From assembly GCA_022563075.1 (NCBI GenBank), contig JADFOC010000035.1:1-11265 (forward strand): 11,265 nt of DNA. The letters are read 5' to 3'. How positions within the stretch are numbered: the first letter of the stretch is position 1; each line of letters starts with the position of its first letter. This document shows positions 1 through 6,541 of the stretch, piece after piece. This DNA is from Pseudomonadota bacterium. Its GTDB lineage: Bacteria > Pseudomonadota > Gammaproteobacteria > Pseudomonadales > Pseudohongiellaceae. The notes under the pieces are model-generated. The model was not told the DNA's origin. It worked only from the letters and a program-made list of their open reading frames with translations, and made no database searches. Both the position numbers and the translations under genes were made by a program.

Positions 1-1753
1 CTTCCAGCGCCCGGACATAGTAGTAGGCATACTGGCTGGCATCGTAGTCAGGGTCTTGCCAACTGGCTTTCAACTGCGCCGCACCGATGCCACTACTGAT
101 TCGACAATCTGATAGATCGACCCGGGCGCCATTGTCGGGGCAGCGATGGGTATTTGGGTCAACCCTGCCACCGTCGGAACAGGCCACATCGTAGACCAGC
201 TCCATCGCCTCCCCGTTCTCGATCCAACCCTTGATGATTTGCAAGCGCTGTAGCGGCGCACTGTTTGGATCTTTTGTCACCCAGGCGATGAATGCAGGCT
301 GCCGATTGCTATCGCCTATCAGGTCACTGCCCATGGTAACGCCGCCAGCATAGGCCTTGGCGATCAATTCCTCCTCGTCGATCCCGGGCAACTCATAACC
401 GGCGAAGAAGCGCACCTTCATGCGTGGACCCGAAGTGCCGAAGGTCTCCTTGCGGCGGAAGGAATCATAGATGGACGCGCGGGTGTTTTCTTCGGCCCAC
501 ACGCCGGCGAGGCCGGAGGCACCCCAGGTATTGAAATAGGTATCGGCGTAGAGCCCGCCGTCGGCCCGGGGTTCAGGCAGCGGCACGGAACCGCGGCTGA
601 CACCATCGGCGTCACGCAGCCCCACCTTGCTCCAATAGTCATCCTCGTCACCGGCATAGGTGGCGTTGTGGGTATCACTGGAGCCAATCACCCCAAATTT
701 ATAGGGGTTGAAGCCCTGTTCTTGCTGCATCAGTAGTCCGTTCAAATAGGCTTCCCTGACATAGCTGCCCTGGGGCTGGCTGGCCAGGGTGGAGGCGATC
801 ATGAATGGCATGATCTCAAAATCGGCCCACTCATCGTTGGGTGATAATGCCGGATGGGTGTCGGAGGTGCCTTTGACCTGGGTAATCTCCACCAGGGGTT
901 CATTGCGCATGCGTTGATTCGAATAGGCGCTGTCCAGGGGCTTGCCCGACCAATCGGTCTGCATAAACATGGTGCCATTGGAACCATTGGAGTTATGAGG
1001 AATCGCCAGACTTTCGATGCCGGCGGCGCGGTTGCCGTCCATCCACTGCCACAGGTCTTCCGGGTTCCGGGAATTTAGACGTGAGAAAGGCATATCCGGT
1101 GCCGTATCGCCGCGGAAGATTACGTTGCGATGCAAATTTCCGCCATTGAAGGCGCTGCTGGTGTATTCGTAGGCAATGAACGCGGTGAAACTACCCGGAT
1201 CGTTGTGGCGGTTTGCCGCAGCCACGATATCGTCCCAGGCCGATTTCCCGATATTGAGATCATTGATTTCCTGGCCGCGGTCGGAGCGTAAGAACGCGAG
1301 AATACTACGAAATTTTGCGCCTCGGTCCGCCGAACCCCCCAGTGTCGACATCCCCTCGGCCACTTCATGCTTGGATATTTCCGAGTCGGGATTGGCCATC
1401 TCACGTAACACGCCGAGGTAGAATGCATGATCACTCACAGCATAAAAATCCAGGGGCAGATCCAGCTGCATATCGAATCCTGCCGGGTGTGTGATAGTGC
1501 CGCCTTTTGCAAAATTATAAGCATCATCCGGTGATGCGGTGGTGCCAAAGATGAAGGCATCGAAGGAGTACATGGTGTGCACATGCAGATCGCCGAAATA
1601 GGCATTGCGCTCGACATTGAACTCGGAAACTGATGCCGCGGGAGTCGCGGTCGAGTCCGGCGCCACTTCGGTGGCGGCAGACTGTAACGTCCCCTCATCG
1701 GAACAAGCGGTGAGTATTAATAGAGCGGGCAGTAGTTTAAGGAGGTTCTGCAT
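1..1753 (-). CDS. DUF3604 family lipoprotein, PHP-like fold (C-terminus off window)
   Basis: The frame is open without a stop from the ATG at 1753 to the window edge, giving 584 codons. The N-terminus MQNLLKLLPALLILTAC is a lipoprotein signal peptide with lipobox L-T-A-C17, followed by Ser, which predicts outer-membrane sorting. DUF3604 hallmarks follow in order: GDLHVHT (54-60), SDH (107-109), AYEYTSSAFNGGNLHRN (194-210), IPHNSNG (251-257) and SSDTHNATYAG (358-368). The His/Asp clusters recall metal-binding PHP-type phosphoesterases, but no substrate is established for the family that I know of. Family members are usually a little over 620 residues, and a motif close to the normal end (YYYVRALE) is the last thing visible, so perhaps 40-60 residues are missing. 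An AGG about nine bases before the ATG is a weak ribosome binding site. Family assignment is firm; the enzymatic role is unknown. Confidence 0.95.
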   Translation of the reverse strand, partial: MQNLLKLLPALLILTACSDEGTLQSAATEVAPDSTATPAASVSEFNVERNAYFGDLHVHTMYSFDAFIFGTTASPDDAYNFAKGGTITHPAGFDMQLDLPLDFYAVSDHAFYLGVLREMANPDSEISKHEVAEGMSTLGGSADRGAKFRSILAFLRSDRGQEINDLNIGKSAWDDIVAAANRHNDPGSFTAFIAYEYTSSAFNGGNLHRNVIFRGDTAPDMPFSRLNSRNPEDLWQWMDGNRAAGIESLAIPHNSNGSNGTMFMQTDWSGKPLDSAYSNQRMRNEPLVEITQVKGTSDTHPALSPNDEWADFEIMPFMIASTLASQPQGSYVREAYLNGLLMQQEQGFNPYKFGVIGSSDTHNATYAGDEDDYWSKVGLRDADGVSRGSVPLPEPRADGGLYADTYFNTWGASGLAGVWAEENTRASIYDSFRRKETFGTSGPRMKVRFFAGYELPGIDEEELIAKAYAGGVTMGSDLIGDSNRQPAFIAWVTKDPNSAPLQRLQIIKGWIENGEAMELVYDVACSDGGRVDPNTHRCPDNGARVDLSDCRISSGIGAAQLKASWQDPDYDASQYAYYYVRALE

Positions 1754-2334
1754 CGTGCAATACCTATTGTTGTTAGATTGGGTTGATGACGATTGTGCAG
1801 AGAATAATCACTCTTGGAGTGGAAGTCCAAACTTCGCAATGCGATCTCGGATAACCGAATAACGTGGGCCGTGGGCGAGAGAGAGCTAAGTTGACGTTAC
1901 ACCGAAACCTGGTGGTTAAAACCGCCAGTATGACCACAGCCTCGATAAAAGGATCATTCCCTGCAATCGGCTCGCCCAGGTGGTATGCGTCCCATCGATT
2001 GATCAGAAATGGTATCAGGGGTCAGGTCTGCATCTGCACATAGGCAATTGGAGACCCGATCGTAAACATCCCCTAAATCAGGGTCAGCCCGTTGTAGAAT
2101 TCTCCGGCATACACTACGCCTGCAAGGAGAAGGAAAAATAAAGTAGTCACGCTATAGCGCAACCCAGATGGTTAAGATTCTTAAACAAGTGGACTGGTCA
2201 GTTGGTCATCGGAAGTCCGCCTGGGCTCAGCAGCAGGTCCGTGGTAATTGTTTGATTTTAGATGCTCCGATGCCCGCCTCCCGGCAACAGCGAACATTCA
2301 AGGCTTGCTTGGTTTCCGCAGGACTCCACTGGAT
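1754..2334. other. Gene-free stretch with possible REP-like footprints
   Basis: I find no convincing coding region in these 581 bases on either strand. The right-hand end of the minus-strand DUF3604 gene must have its promoter here; a TATTCT-like box lies at about 1800-1805 on the minus strand, but no good -35 partners it, so I do not call a promoter. A short dyad TTGGA/TCCAA sits at 1814-1830. The piece TCAGGGGTCAGGTCTG (2015-2030) and a related TCAGGGTCAG (2078-2087) resemble sequences that I associate with REP elements and RAYT transposases, though no transposase is present in the window. Confidence 0.5.
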
Positions 2335-2535
2335 TCAGGAAGTTGCCAGTCGAATAGCCCACAGACAGAACGCGGCCGTTAAGATAAAGCCGATCCATGA
2401 TGCCGTAACGGGTATCGTGATGGTGCCAATAACGAAGGTCCAGTTATTCAAGGCACGAACCAGATGAATAACGGCCACCAGACCAAAAATAGTGGCGGAG
2501 ACAACGAGGTATGCTTGGAGAGTATTTTGCAACAT
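2335..2535 (-). CDS. Small two-helix membrane protein, uncharacterised
   Basis: A 66-residue protein with two predicted membrane helices, roughly residues 8-26 (AYLVVSATIFGLVAVIHLV) and 43-63 (VTASWIGFILTAAFCLWAIRL), joined by a polar linker holding the pattern HLVRALNNW and a short amphipathic turn (FVIGTITIPV). Small proteins of this layout, with a histidine-leucine-X-arginine motif at the end of helix 1, recur in proteobacteria as hypothetical proteins; I recognise the type from memory but know no function. The start ATG at 2535 has a GGA seven to nine bases upstream (minus strand), an acceptable ribosome binding site. It stands alone, about 160 bases from the hairpin that closes the next minus-strand gene upstream. 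A random frame rarely gives two clean helices with a sensible linker, so I think it is real, but it may also be a decayed or unexpressed gene. Confidence 0.6.
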   Translation of the reverse strand: MLQNTLQAYLVVSATIFGLVAVIHLVRALNNWTFVIGTITIPVTASWIGFILTAAFCLWAIRLATS

Positions 2536-2696
2536 GATTCGTTTTCCGTGTCGAAATATCGTGAATAAAGGGAGCCCGATTTTACTTCCGGCTCGAGCAT
2601 TTAGCTTCGGCCAAAAGCGGACTCTGAGATAAATTGATGAAACAGTTCCCTATGCCAAGCTTAGAGCGGTCTCGGTAAATTGATCCAAGGCGCTCT
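2536..2696. other. Short intergenic spacer upstream of the small membrane protein
   Basis: No ORF of interest. It should carry the promoter of the 2335-2535 gene, but I see no clear -35/-10 pair on the minus strand. Its right edge meets the inverted repeat at 2697-2723. Confidence 0.4.
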
Positions 2697-2723
2697 GAAC
2701 TCAGCTCTGCCTTTTCTGAGTTC
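2697..2723. terminator. Perfect 8-bp inverted repeat at the 3' end of the secreted-protein gene
   Basis: GAACTCAG (2697-2704) pairs perfectly with CTGAGTTC (2716-2723) around an 11-base loop. It lies four bases beyond the TAA of the minus-strand gene at 2728-3213. A run of five T (2725-2729) directly follows the stem in the plus direction, and reads as A before the stem in the minus direction. As drawn it would therefore end transcription arriving on the plus strand, while for the minus-strand gene it is a hairpin without a U tract. It may protect the mRNA end or work in both directions. Seen directly; the terminator role is inferred. Confidence 0.5.
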
Positions 2724-2727
2724 GTTT

Positions 2728-3213
2728 TTAATGCTTCCTGAACACTAAGACATCCGTGAAATGTTGTCCTTTTAGATTGGTAATCTGTACCGTAATCGTC
2801 ATGGTCCTGCCATTGTCGGAAACGACTTTGGTGCCTGTCTGGGTGACTCGTCCCTGCTCTCTTATGTTGTATTCAACGCTACGATTATTAACGCGAGAAT
2901 AGGCAATAGTCTGGGCTTGCGCTTGATTCAATCCTGCCAGAGGATACTCCAGGTTATCGTACTTATAACTTGCAGAAAAATGAACCCGACTGCCGTCCGC
3001 CGCCATGCCATCGAGAATGAAAACGAATGTTCCGCCGCCGCGAACCTGATAGGCGCGCGTCTGCTGTTGGGGGGCTGGACCGCTGGTGTAGTTTGACGCG
3101 GACAGATCCAGCACCCAGTTTCCAGCAAAAGGATTGTAGTTCTGCGCCACTGAACTATAGGACCACATCAACAAACAAGCGCCTAAAAGTGGCTTCAGCA
3201 AGGAATACCGCAT
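2728..3213 (-). CDS. Secreted 161-residue protein, lipocalin-like hypothetical
   Basis: The start is placed at the ATG at 3213 because GGAGGG (3221-3226) stands seven bases before it and a signal peptide begins there: MRYSLLKPLLGACLLMWSYSSVA, with likely cleavage after A23 (SVA|QNYNPF). A longer frame reaches 3270 but would add 19 polar residues before the signal. L-G-A-C13 mimics a lipobox, but it comes too early, after only twelve residues, to be convincing. The mature part starts FAGNWVLDLSASNY, then PAPQQQTRAY, an SYKYDNLEYPL stretch around 82-92, and alternating strands ending NGRTMTITVQITNLKGQHFTDVLVF. This matches a family of small exported beta-rich proteins with the pattern 'GxWxLDLxxSxY..GPxPxxQT', known to me from many soil and marine bacteria and annotated as hypothetical. 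A lipocalin-like barrel is plausible. Function unknown. It is a single-gene unit. Confidence 0.85.
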   Translation of the reverse strand: MRYSLLKPLLGACLLMWSYSSVAQNYNPFAGNWVLDLSASNYTSGPAPQQQTRAYQVRGGGTFVFILDGMAADGSRVHFSASYKYDNLEYPLAGLNQAQAQTIAYSRVNNRSVEYNIREQGRVTQTGTKVVSDNGRTMTITVQITNLKGQHFTDVLVFRKH

Positions 3214-3220
3214 GCTTCTA

Positions 3221-3226
3221 CCCTCC
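3221..3226 (-). promoter_or_regulatory. Strong Shine-Dalgarno site deciding the start at 3213
   Basis: GGAGGG on the minus strand, seven bases before the ATG at 3213. It selects the shorter 161-residue form with an N-terminal signal peptide over the longer frame from 3270. Confidence 0.85.
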
Positions 3227-3273
3227 ATTTTTAGTGTTGAAGGTCTTAGAACTGGCTGGCCTGCTCGCATTTG

Positions 3274-3292
3274 GCTAACTTGATTCGTTAGC
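3274..3292. promoter_or_regulatory. Inverted repeat GCTAAC-N7-GTTAGC, possible operator
   Basis: GCTAAC (3274-3279) and GTTAGC (3287-3292) form a perfect six-base dyad with a seven-base spacer, centred about 70 bases upstream of the minus-strand start at 3213. A further GCTAAC occurs at 3354-3359. The 19-base layout suits a dimeric repressor or activator site for the secreted-protein gene, but there is no regulator gene in the window to pair with it. Structure seen; role inferred. Confidence 0.3.
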
Positions 3293-3730
3293 TGTATTTC
3301 TGAAGCTCGGGTTACTCAACCAAAAGCTAATCAGATTCGATTGCTATTACTTTGCTAACTACGAATGATCAGCCATTGAGAGTGATAACCAATAATTTAC
3401 TGCCTGTTTAAGCTATCAAAATTTACCGCTATGTCAAGGGACACAAAGTAGGTACTGAATGTGTGACTATGGCTAATAATTAATTCGCTAGAATAGGCCA
3501 ATTCGCCCGCGCAGATCACGGGATCCGAGTCACTGCTGTCTCCCAAAGTGACAAGCAAAACGACTCAATTTCAAGAAAATCGGGCGGATGTAGCCTGCTA
3601 CCTCAGTGACAATCATGCTGCTGGTATTTACTTCGGTGCGACGGTAAATGCCTCGCTATGGGCTTGACACCATGCTGAGGGCCATGGATGGCGGAAATGC
3701 CGAACCCACAGGCGCACTTTCGGCCATGCT
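3293..3730. other. Gene-free stretch between divergent genes
   Basis: No credible coding region on either strand. The stretch is AT-rich up to about 3500, as expected for the promoters of divergently read genes. It contains the palindrome GTAGC-CT-GCTAC at 3590-3601, whose arms recur further right just before the oligopeptidase gene. The part from about 3640 to 3730, with GGCCATGGATGGCGGAAATG around 3681-3700, leads directly into the 47-bp tandem repeat and looks like part of the same dispersed or inserted element. Confidence 0.45.
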
Positions 3731-3829
3731 GGCGAAGCTTCCGCTCCCTGCTCACGCCCCTCACCTACTTCCTTGTAGGCGAAGCTTCCGCTCCCTGCTC
3801 ACGCCCCTCACCTACTTCCTTGTAGGCGA
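3731..3829. repeat. 47-bp tandem repeat, two full copies plus five bases
   Basis: Unit 1 is 3731-3777 and unit 2 is 3778-3824; both are identical base for base and start with GGCGAAGCTTCCGCTCCCTG; a third copy stops after GGCGA (3825-3829). Each unit contains the HindIII-type palindrome GAAGCTTC, and the end of each unit reading into the next forms a hairpin CCTAC-TTCCTT-GTAGG. Perfect identity implies a recent duplication by slippage or unequal crossing-over. The sequence is markedly richer in C than its surroundings. A short frame crosses it (3648-3839) but changes nothing about the call, since it has no ribosome binding site and is mostly repeat. Confidence 0.95.
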
Positions 3830-3883
3830 GCGTCACTGAAGCAATCGATCAAGTTACTCTGACCCTCTTGATTTTGCGCCAAT

Positions 3884-3907
3884 GTAGCTTATTGTGCTAC
3901 GGGTAGC
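3884..3907 (+). promoter_or_regulatory. GTAGC/GCTAC alternating hairpin in the leader of the oligopeptidase gene
   Basis: GTAGC (3884-3888), GCTAC (3896-3900) and GTAGC (3903-3907) allow two mutually exclusive stems: the first with the second (loop of seven) or the second with the third (loop of two, too tight for RNA but a DNA palindrome). It lies 67-90 bases before the start codon. A weak -35-like TTGATT (3868-3873) and -10-like TATTGT (3890-3895), 16 bases apart, overlap it, so it may be an operator rather than an RNA structure. Confidence 0.3.
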
Positions 3908-3973
3908 TAAATAGAATAATCGATGGCCTTCATGCAGATGCATAGATGGGTAAAATTGACTGGGAGAAAGAGC

Positions 3974-6142
3974 ATGCAACTGAATCTTTTGTTGCTGTTG
4001 GTGAGTTCGATATTGTTACTAAGCGCGTGCGGGGAATCCGAGGAAGCCGTGCTTTCGCCAGCAGCGAACTCGATGACTAACGCGATTCCCTTTCCCCCGG
4101 TCGCCAAAAAGATCCCCTACGAACTCGAAGCACATGGCGATGTTCGTATCGATGATTACTACTGGTTACGCGATGATGAACGTGTCAATCCTGAGATGTT
4201 GGCGCATCTGGAGGCGGAGAACCAGTACAAGACTGAACTGCTGGCCCATACCGAACAGTTTCAGGAGCAGTTATTCGATGAGCTGGTGGGACGCATAAAG
4301 CAGGATGACAGCTCAGTGCCCTACCGATTACGCGGCTATTGGTATTACCGAAAATTTAGTGGTGAAAGTGAATACCCGATCTATGCGCGCAAACGCGGCA
4401 CGCTCGACGCCGAGGAAGAAATATTGATCGATGCCAATCAGTTAGCCGAGGGACATGACTATTTTGCCGTCGGCAGTTATGCAGTGAGTACGGACAACTC
4501 CATACTCGGTTATTCAAGCGATACCGTGAGCCGTCGGCTTTACACTATTCAATTCAAGGACCTGAACACCGGCGAGATGTTGACGGACAAGCTGATAGAT
4601 ACCAGTGGCAGCCTGGTGTGGGCGAATGACAATAAAACCATCTTCTATATTAAGAAAGATCTGCAAACTTTGTTAGGCTATCAGGTGTATCGACATCAGC
4701 TCGGCACCGATCAGAGTGACGATGCGCTGGTTTATGAAGAAACAGACAATACATTTTATACCTCTATTGGCAAGACACGGGACCAAAGCCTTATTTATAT
4801 TTATCACGACCACACCATAAAAAGTGGCGCTCACATCCTGGATGCCAACACACCGACAGCAGAGTTCCAGTTACTTCATCCGATCGAAGATCACCATGAA
4901 TATTCGTTCGAAAAACTCGGCGACGAGTTTTATATCCGCACGAACTGGAATGCGACCAACTTCCGTTTGATGAAGACATCTATCGCCGAAGCCAGTGACA
5001 AAAATAATTGGGTGGATGTGATCCCTCATCGTGAAGCAGTGTTTTTGACTGATTTTGAATTATTTGAAAACCATTTGGTACTGCGAGAAAAAGAAGCCGG
5101 TGCCGTCAGGATTCGCGTTGTCAGTTGGCAACAAGACTCAGATTATTTCCTCAACTTCGATGATGCCGTGTTTTCTGCGTCTATTGCTTACAACCCACAG
5201 ATTGACAGCGATAAGGTGCGAGTTAACTACAGCTCTCTCACCACGCCCAATTCTGTGTATGACTTCACTTTAGATCTGGGCGAAAAAGAACTATTAAAAC
5301 AGGACGAGGTGATTGGTGATTTCAATCCGTCTAACTACGCCAGTGAACGCATTTTTATTACGGCGAGAGACGGAGAAAGCATCCCGGTCTCTCTGGTCTA
5401 TCGGAAGGACACATTCGTTAAAGATGGAACCAGTGCCATGTATCAATACGGCTATGGCTCTTACGGCTCTACCCGCGAGCCTTCTTTCTCCGCATCGCGG
5501 TTGTCGTTGCTGGATCGTGGCATCATCTACGCTATCGCCCACATTCGAGGCAGCCAGATGATGGGTCGTGGCTGGTATGAAGATGGCAAGTTATACAACA
5601 AGATAAATACCTTTACCGATTTCATCGATGTCACCAAAGGGCTGGTAGAGCAGCATTATGCCGCACCGGACAAGGTCTTTGCGGTAGGTGGCAGTGCCGG
5701 CGGCTTGTTGATGGGAGCTGTGGTGAACATGGCACCGGAATTGTATTTGGGCGTCGCCGCTCATGTACCCTTTGTGGATGTTGTCACCACCATGCTGGAC
5801 GCTTCGATTCCACTGACGACGAATGAATACGACGAATGGGGCAATCCAAATGAGCCAGGCTATTACGAGTACATGAAATCCTATTCACCCTATGACAATG
5901 TGACGGCACAAGATTACCCTAACCTGCTAGTCACGACCGGTCTGTATGACTCGCAGGTTCAGTATTTTGAACCAGCAAAATGGGTGGCAAAACTACGGGA
6001 ATACAAGACCGATAACAATCGCCTGGTACTCGATATCAATATGGAAGCTGGCCACGGTGGTGCGTCTGGACGCTTTCGGCAATACCAGGAGTTGGCACTG
6101 GAGTATGCGTTCTTCTTCGATTTAATTGACATTAAGGAATAA
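3974..6142 (+). CDS. ptrB: Oligopeptidase B, lipoprotein form (S9A serine peptidase)
   Basis: The start is the ATG at 3974: GGGAG (3962-3966) lies seven bases before it and a lipoprotein signal begins there, MQLNLLLLLVSSILLLSAC with lipobox L-S-A-C19. The in-frame ATG at 3923 would bury that signal. The 722-residue product has a seven-bladed propeller (about 45-455) and an alpha/beta-hydrolase domain (about 460-722). The triad is Ser574 in GGSAGGLLMG, Asp659 in GLYDSQV and His694 in EAGHGG, with the spacing of E. coli oligopeptidase B. It cleaves short peptides after Arg or Lys. The acidic P1 residues of the bacterial enzyme appear as Glu618 and Asp620 in NEYDEWGNP. The two P2 aspartates known from the Salmonella enzyme align with Glu502 and Ser504 (TREPSFS), so P2 preference may be altered. 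E. coli PtrB is cytoplasmic and about 686 residues; this version should face the periplasm or cell surface. Single gene, no partner nearby. Confidence 0.96.
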   Translation: MQLNLLLLLVSSILLLSACGESEEAVLSPAANSMTNAIPFPPVAKKIPYELEAHGDVRIDDYYWLRDDERVNPEMLAHLEAENQYKTELLAHTEQFQEQLFDELVGRIKQDDSSVPYRLRGYWYYRKFSGESEYPIYARKRGTLDAEEEILIDANQLAEGHDYFAVGSYAVSTDNSILGYSSDTVSRRLYTIQFKDLNTGEMLTDKLIDTSGSLVWANDNKTIFYIKKDLQTLLGYQVYRHQLGTDQSDDALVYEETDNTFYTSIGKTRDQSLIYIYHDHTIKSGAHILDANTPTAEFQLLHPIEDHHEYSFEKLGDEFYIRTNWNATNFRLMKTSIAEASDKNNWVDVIPHREAVFLTDFELFENHLVLREKEAGAVRIRVVSWQQDSDYFLNFDDAVFSASIAYNPQIDSDKVRVNYSSLTTPNSVYDFTLDLGEKELLKQDEVIGDFNPSNYASERIFITARDGESIPVSLVYRKDTFVKDGTSAMYQYGYGSYGSTREPSFSASRLSLLDRGIIYAIAHIRGSQMMGRGWYEDGKLYNKINTFTDFIDVTKGLVEQHYAAPDKVFAVGGSAGGLLMGAVVNMAPELYLGVAAHVPFVDVVTTMLDASIPLTTNEYDEWGNPNEPGYYEYMKSYSPYDNVTAQDYPNLLVTTGLYDSQVQYFEPAKWVAKLREYKTDNNRLVLDINMEAGHGGASGRFRQYQELALEYAFFFDLIDIKE

Positions 6143-6295
6143 ATAATAAATCGAACATCCATGGAAATAGGCCAACAATTTACGGGCTAATTTTTGAGGG
6201 TGTCCAATTTGCTCATTTAACTTCTTCGATGGCACGGTCACCCATTGCGCCCAGCCTGTCGCCGGATACTAAGCCAACTGGAGCTGGTCTGAGGA
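6143..6295. other. Spacer after the oligopeptidase gene
   Basis: No gene seen. It holds only the weak hairpin at 6168-6195 described separately. Confidence 0.5.
6168..6195 (+). terminator. Weak candidate terminator downstream of the oligopeptidase gene
   Basis: TAGGCC (6168-6173) can pair with GGGCTA (6184-6189) in five of six positions around a ten-base loop, followed by A and five T (6191-6195). It is 26 bases beyond the stop codon, the right place for an intrinsic terminator, but the stem is short and has a mismatch. Confidence 0.3.
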
Positions 6296-6541
6296 TCACG
6301 ACCGGGGAGTTATCACCACCGTAAATTGCAGTTTCGCGTCGGGCTTGCCTGGATTATCGATGGACACACCGTGGGCGCCGGACTTTTCTATCAGACGCAG
6401 GAGTGAGTTGGCTCTACTCTCGTTGACATCAGTGAAATCAGTATGATCCGCCCCCGGGGCCTCGACCAGCACCGTCCAATCATCACTGGTATTTACCGGC
6501 ACCGTGAAAGAAATTTGAGAAACCGCTCTTCTGGTTGTCAT
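6296..6541 (-). CDS. Doubtful 81-residue ORF, unrecognised
   Basis: An ATG at 6541 opens an 81-codon frame (MTTRRAVSQISFTVPVNTSD at its start, ending TVVITPRS). It has no signal peptide, no membrane helix and no motif that I recognise. In its favour: an AGAGG about nine bases upstream, an acidic, strand-like composition with few rare residues, and a leader that resembles the one before the DUF3604 gene (CAATACCT, TTGTTG, ATTGG in the same order on the plus strand). Against it: it is isolated, short, lies between larger plus-strand genes, and the 300 bases upstream look like decayed coding sequence, so this could be the tail of a broken gene. Function unknown. Confidence 0.4.
   Translation of the reverse strand: MTTRRAVSQISFTVPVNTSDDWTVLVEAPGADHTDFTDVNESRANSLLRLIEKSGAHGVSIDNPGKPDAKLQFTVVITPRS

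Noticed and set aside
418..1434. Several minus- and plus-strand frames inside the first gene
   Set aside because: All are out-of-frame shadows of the DUF3604 gene, which is open through the whole stretch in one frame.
1814..1830. Short dyad TTGGA/TCCAA near the DUF3604 promoter region
   Set aside because: Only five paired bases, not aligned with a convincing promoter, and expected by chance.
2168..2467. Plus-strand frame of 99 codons
   Set aside because: It lies antisense to the better supported small membrane protein, has no ribosome binding site and no recognisable content.
3731..3829. Tandem repeat considered as a CRISPR array or integron attC site
   Set aside because: The copies abut without spacers, there are no cas or integrase genes, and no attC-type core sites are visible.
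3648..3839. Plus-strand frame of 63 codons across the 47-bp repeat
   Set aside because: No Shine-Dalgarno site, and more than half of it is the tandem repeat, so it is a chance frame.
3923..3973. Upstream in-frame ATG that would lengthen oligopeptidase B by 17 residues
   Set aside because: It would place charged residues before the lipoprotein signal and has a poorer ribosome binding site than the ATG at 3974.
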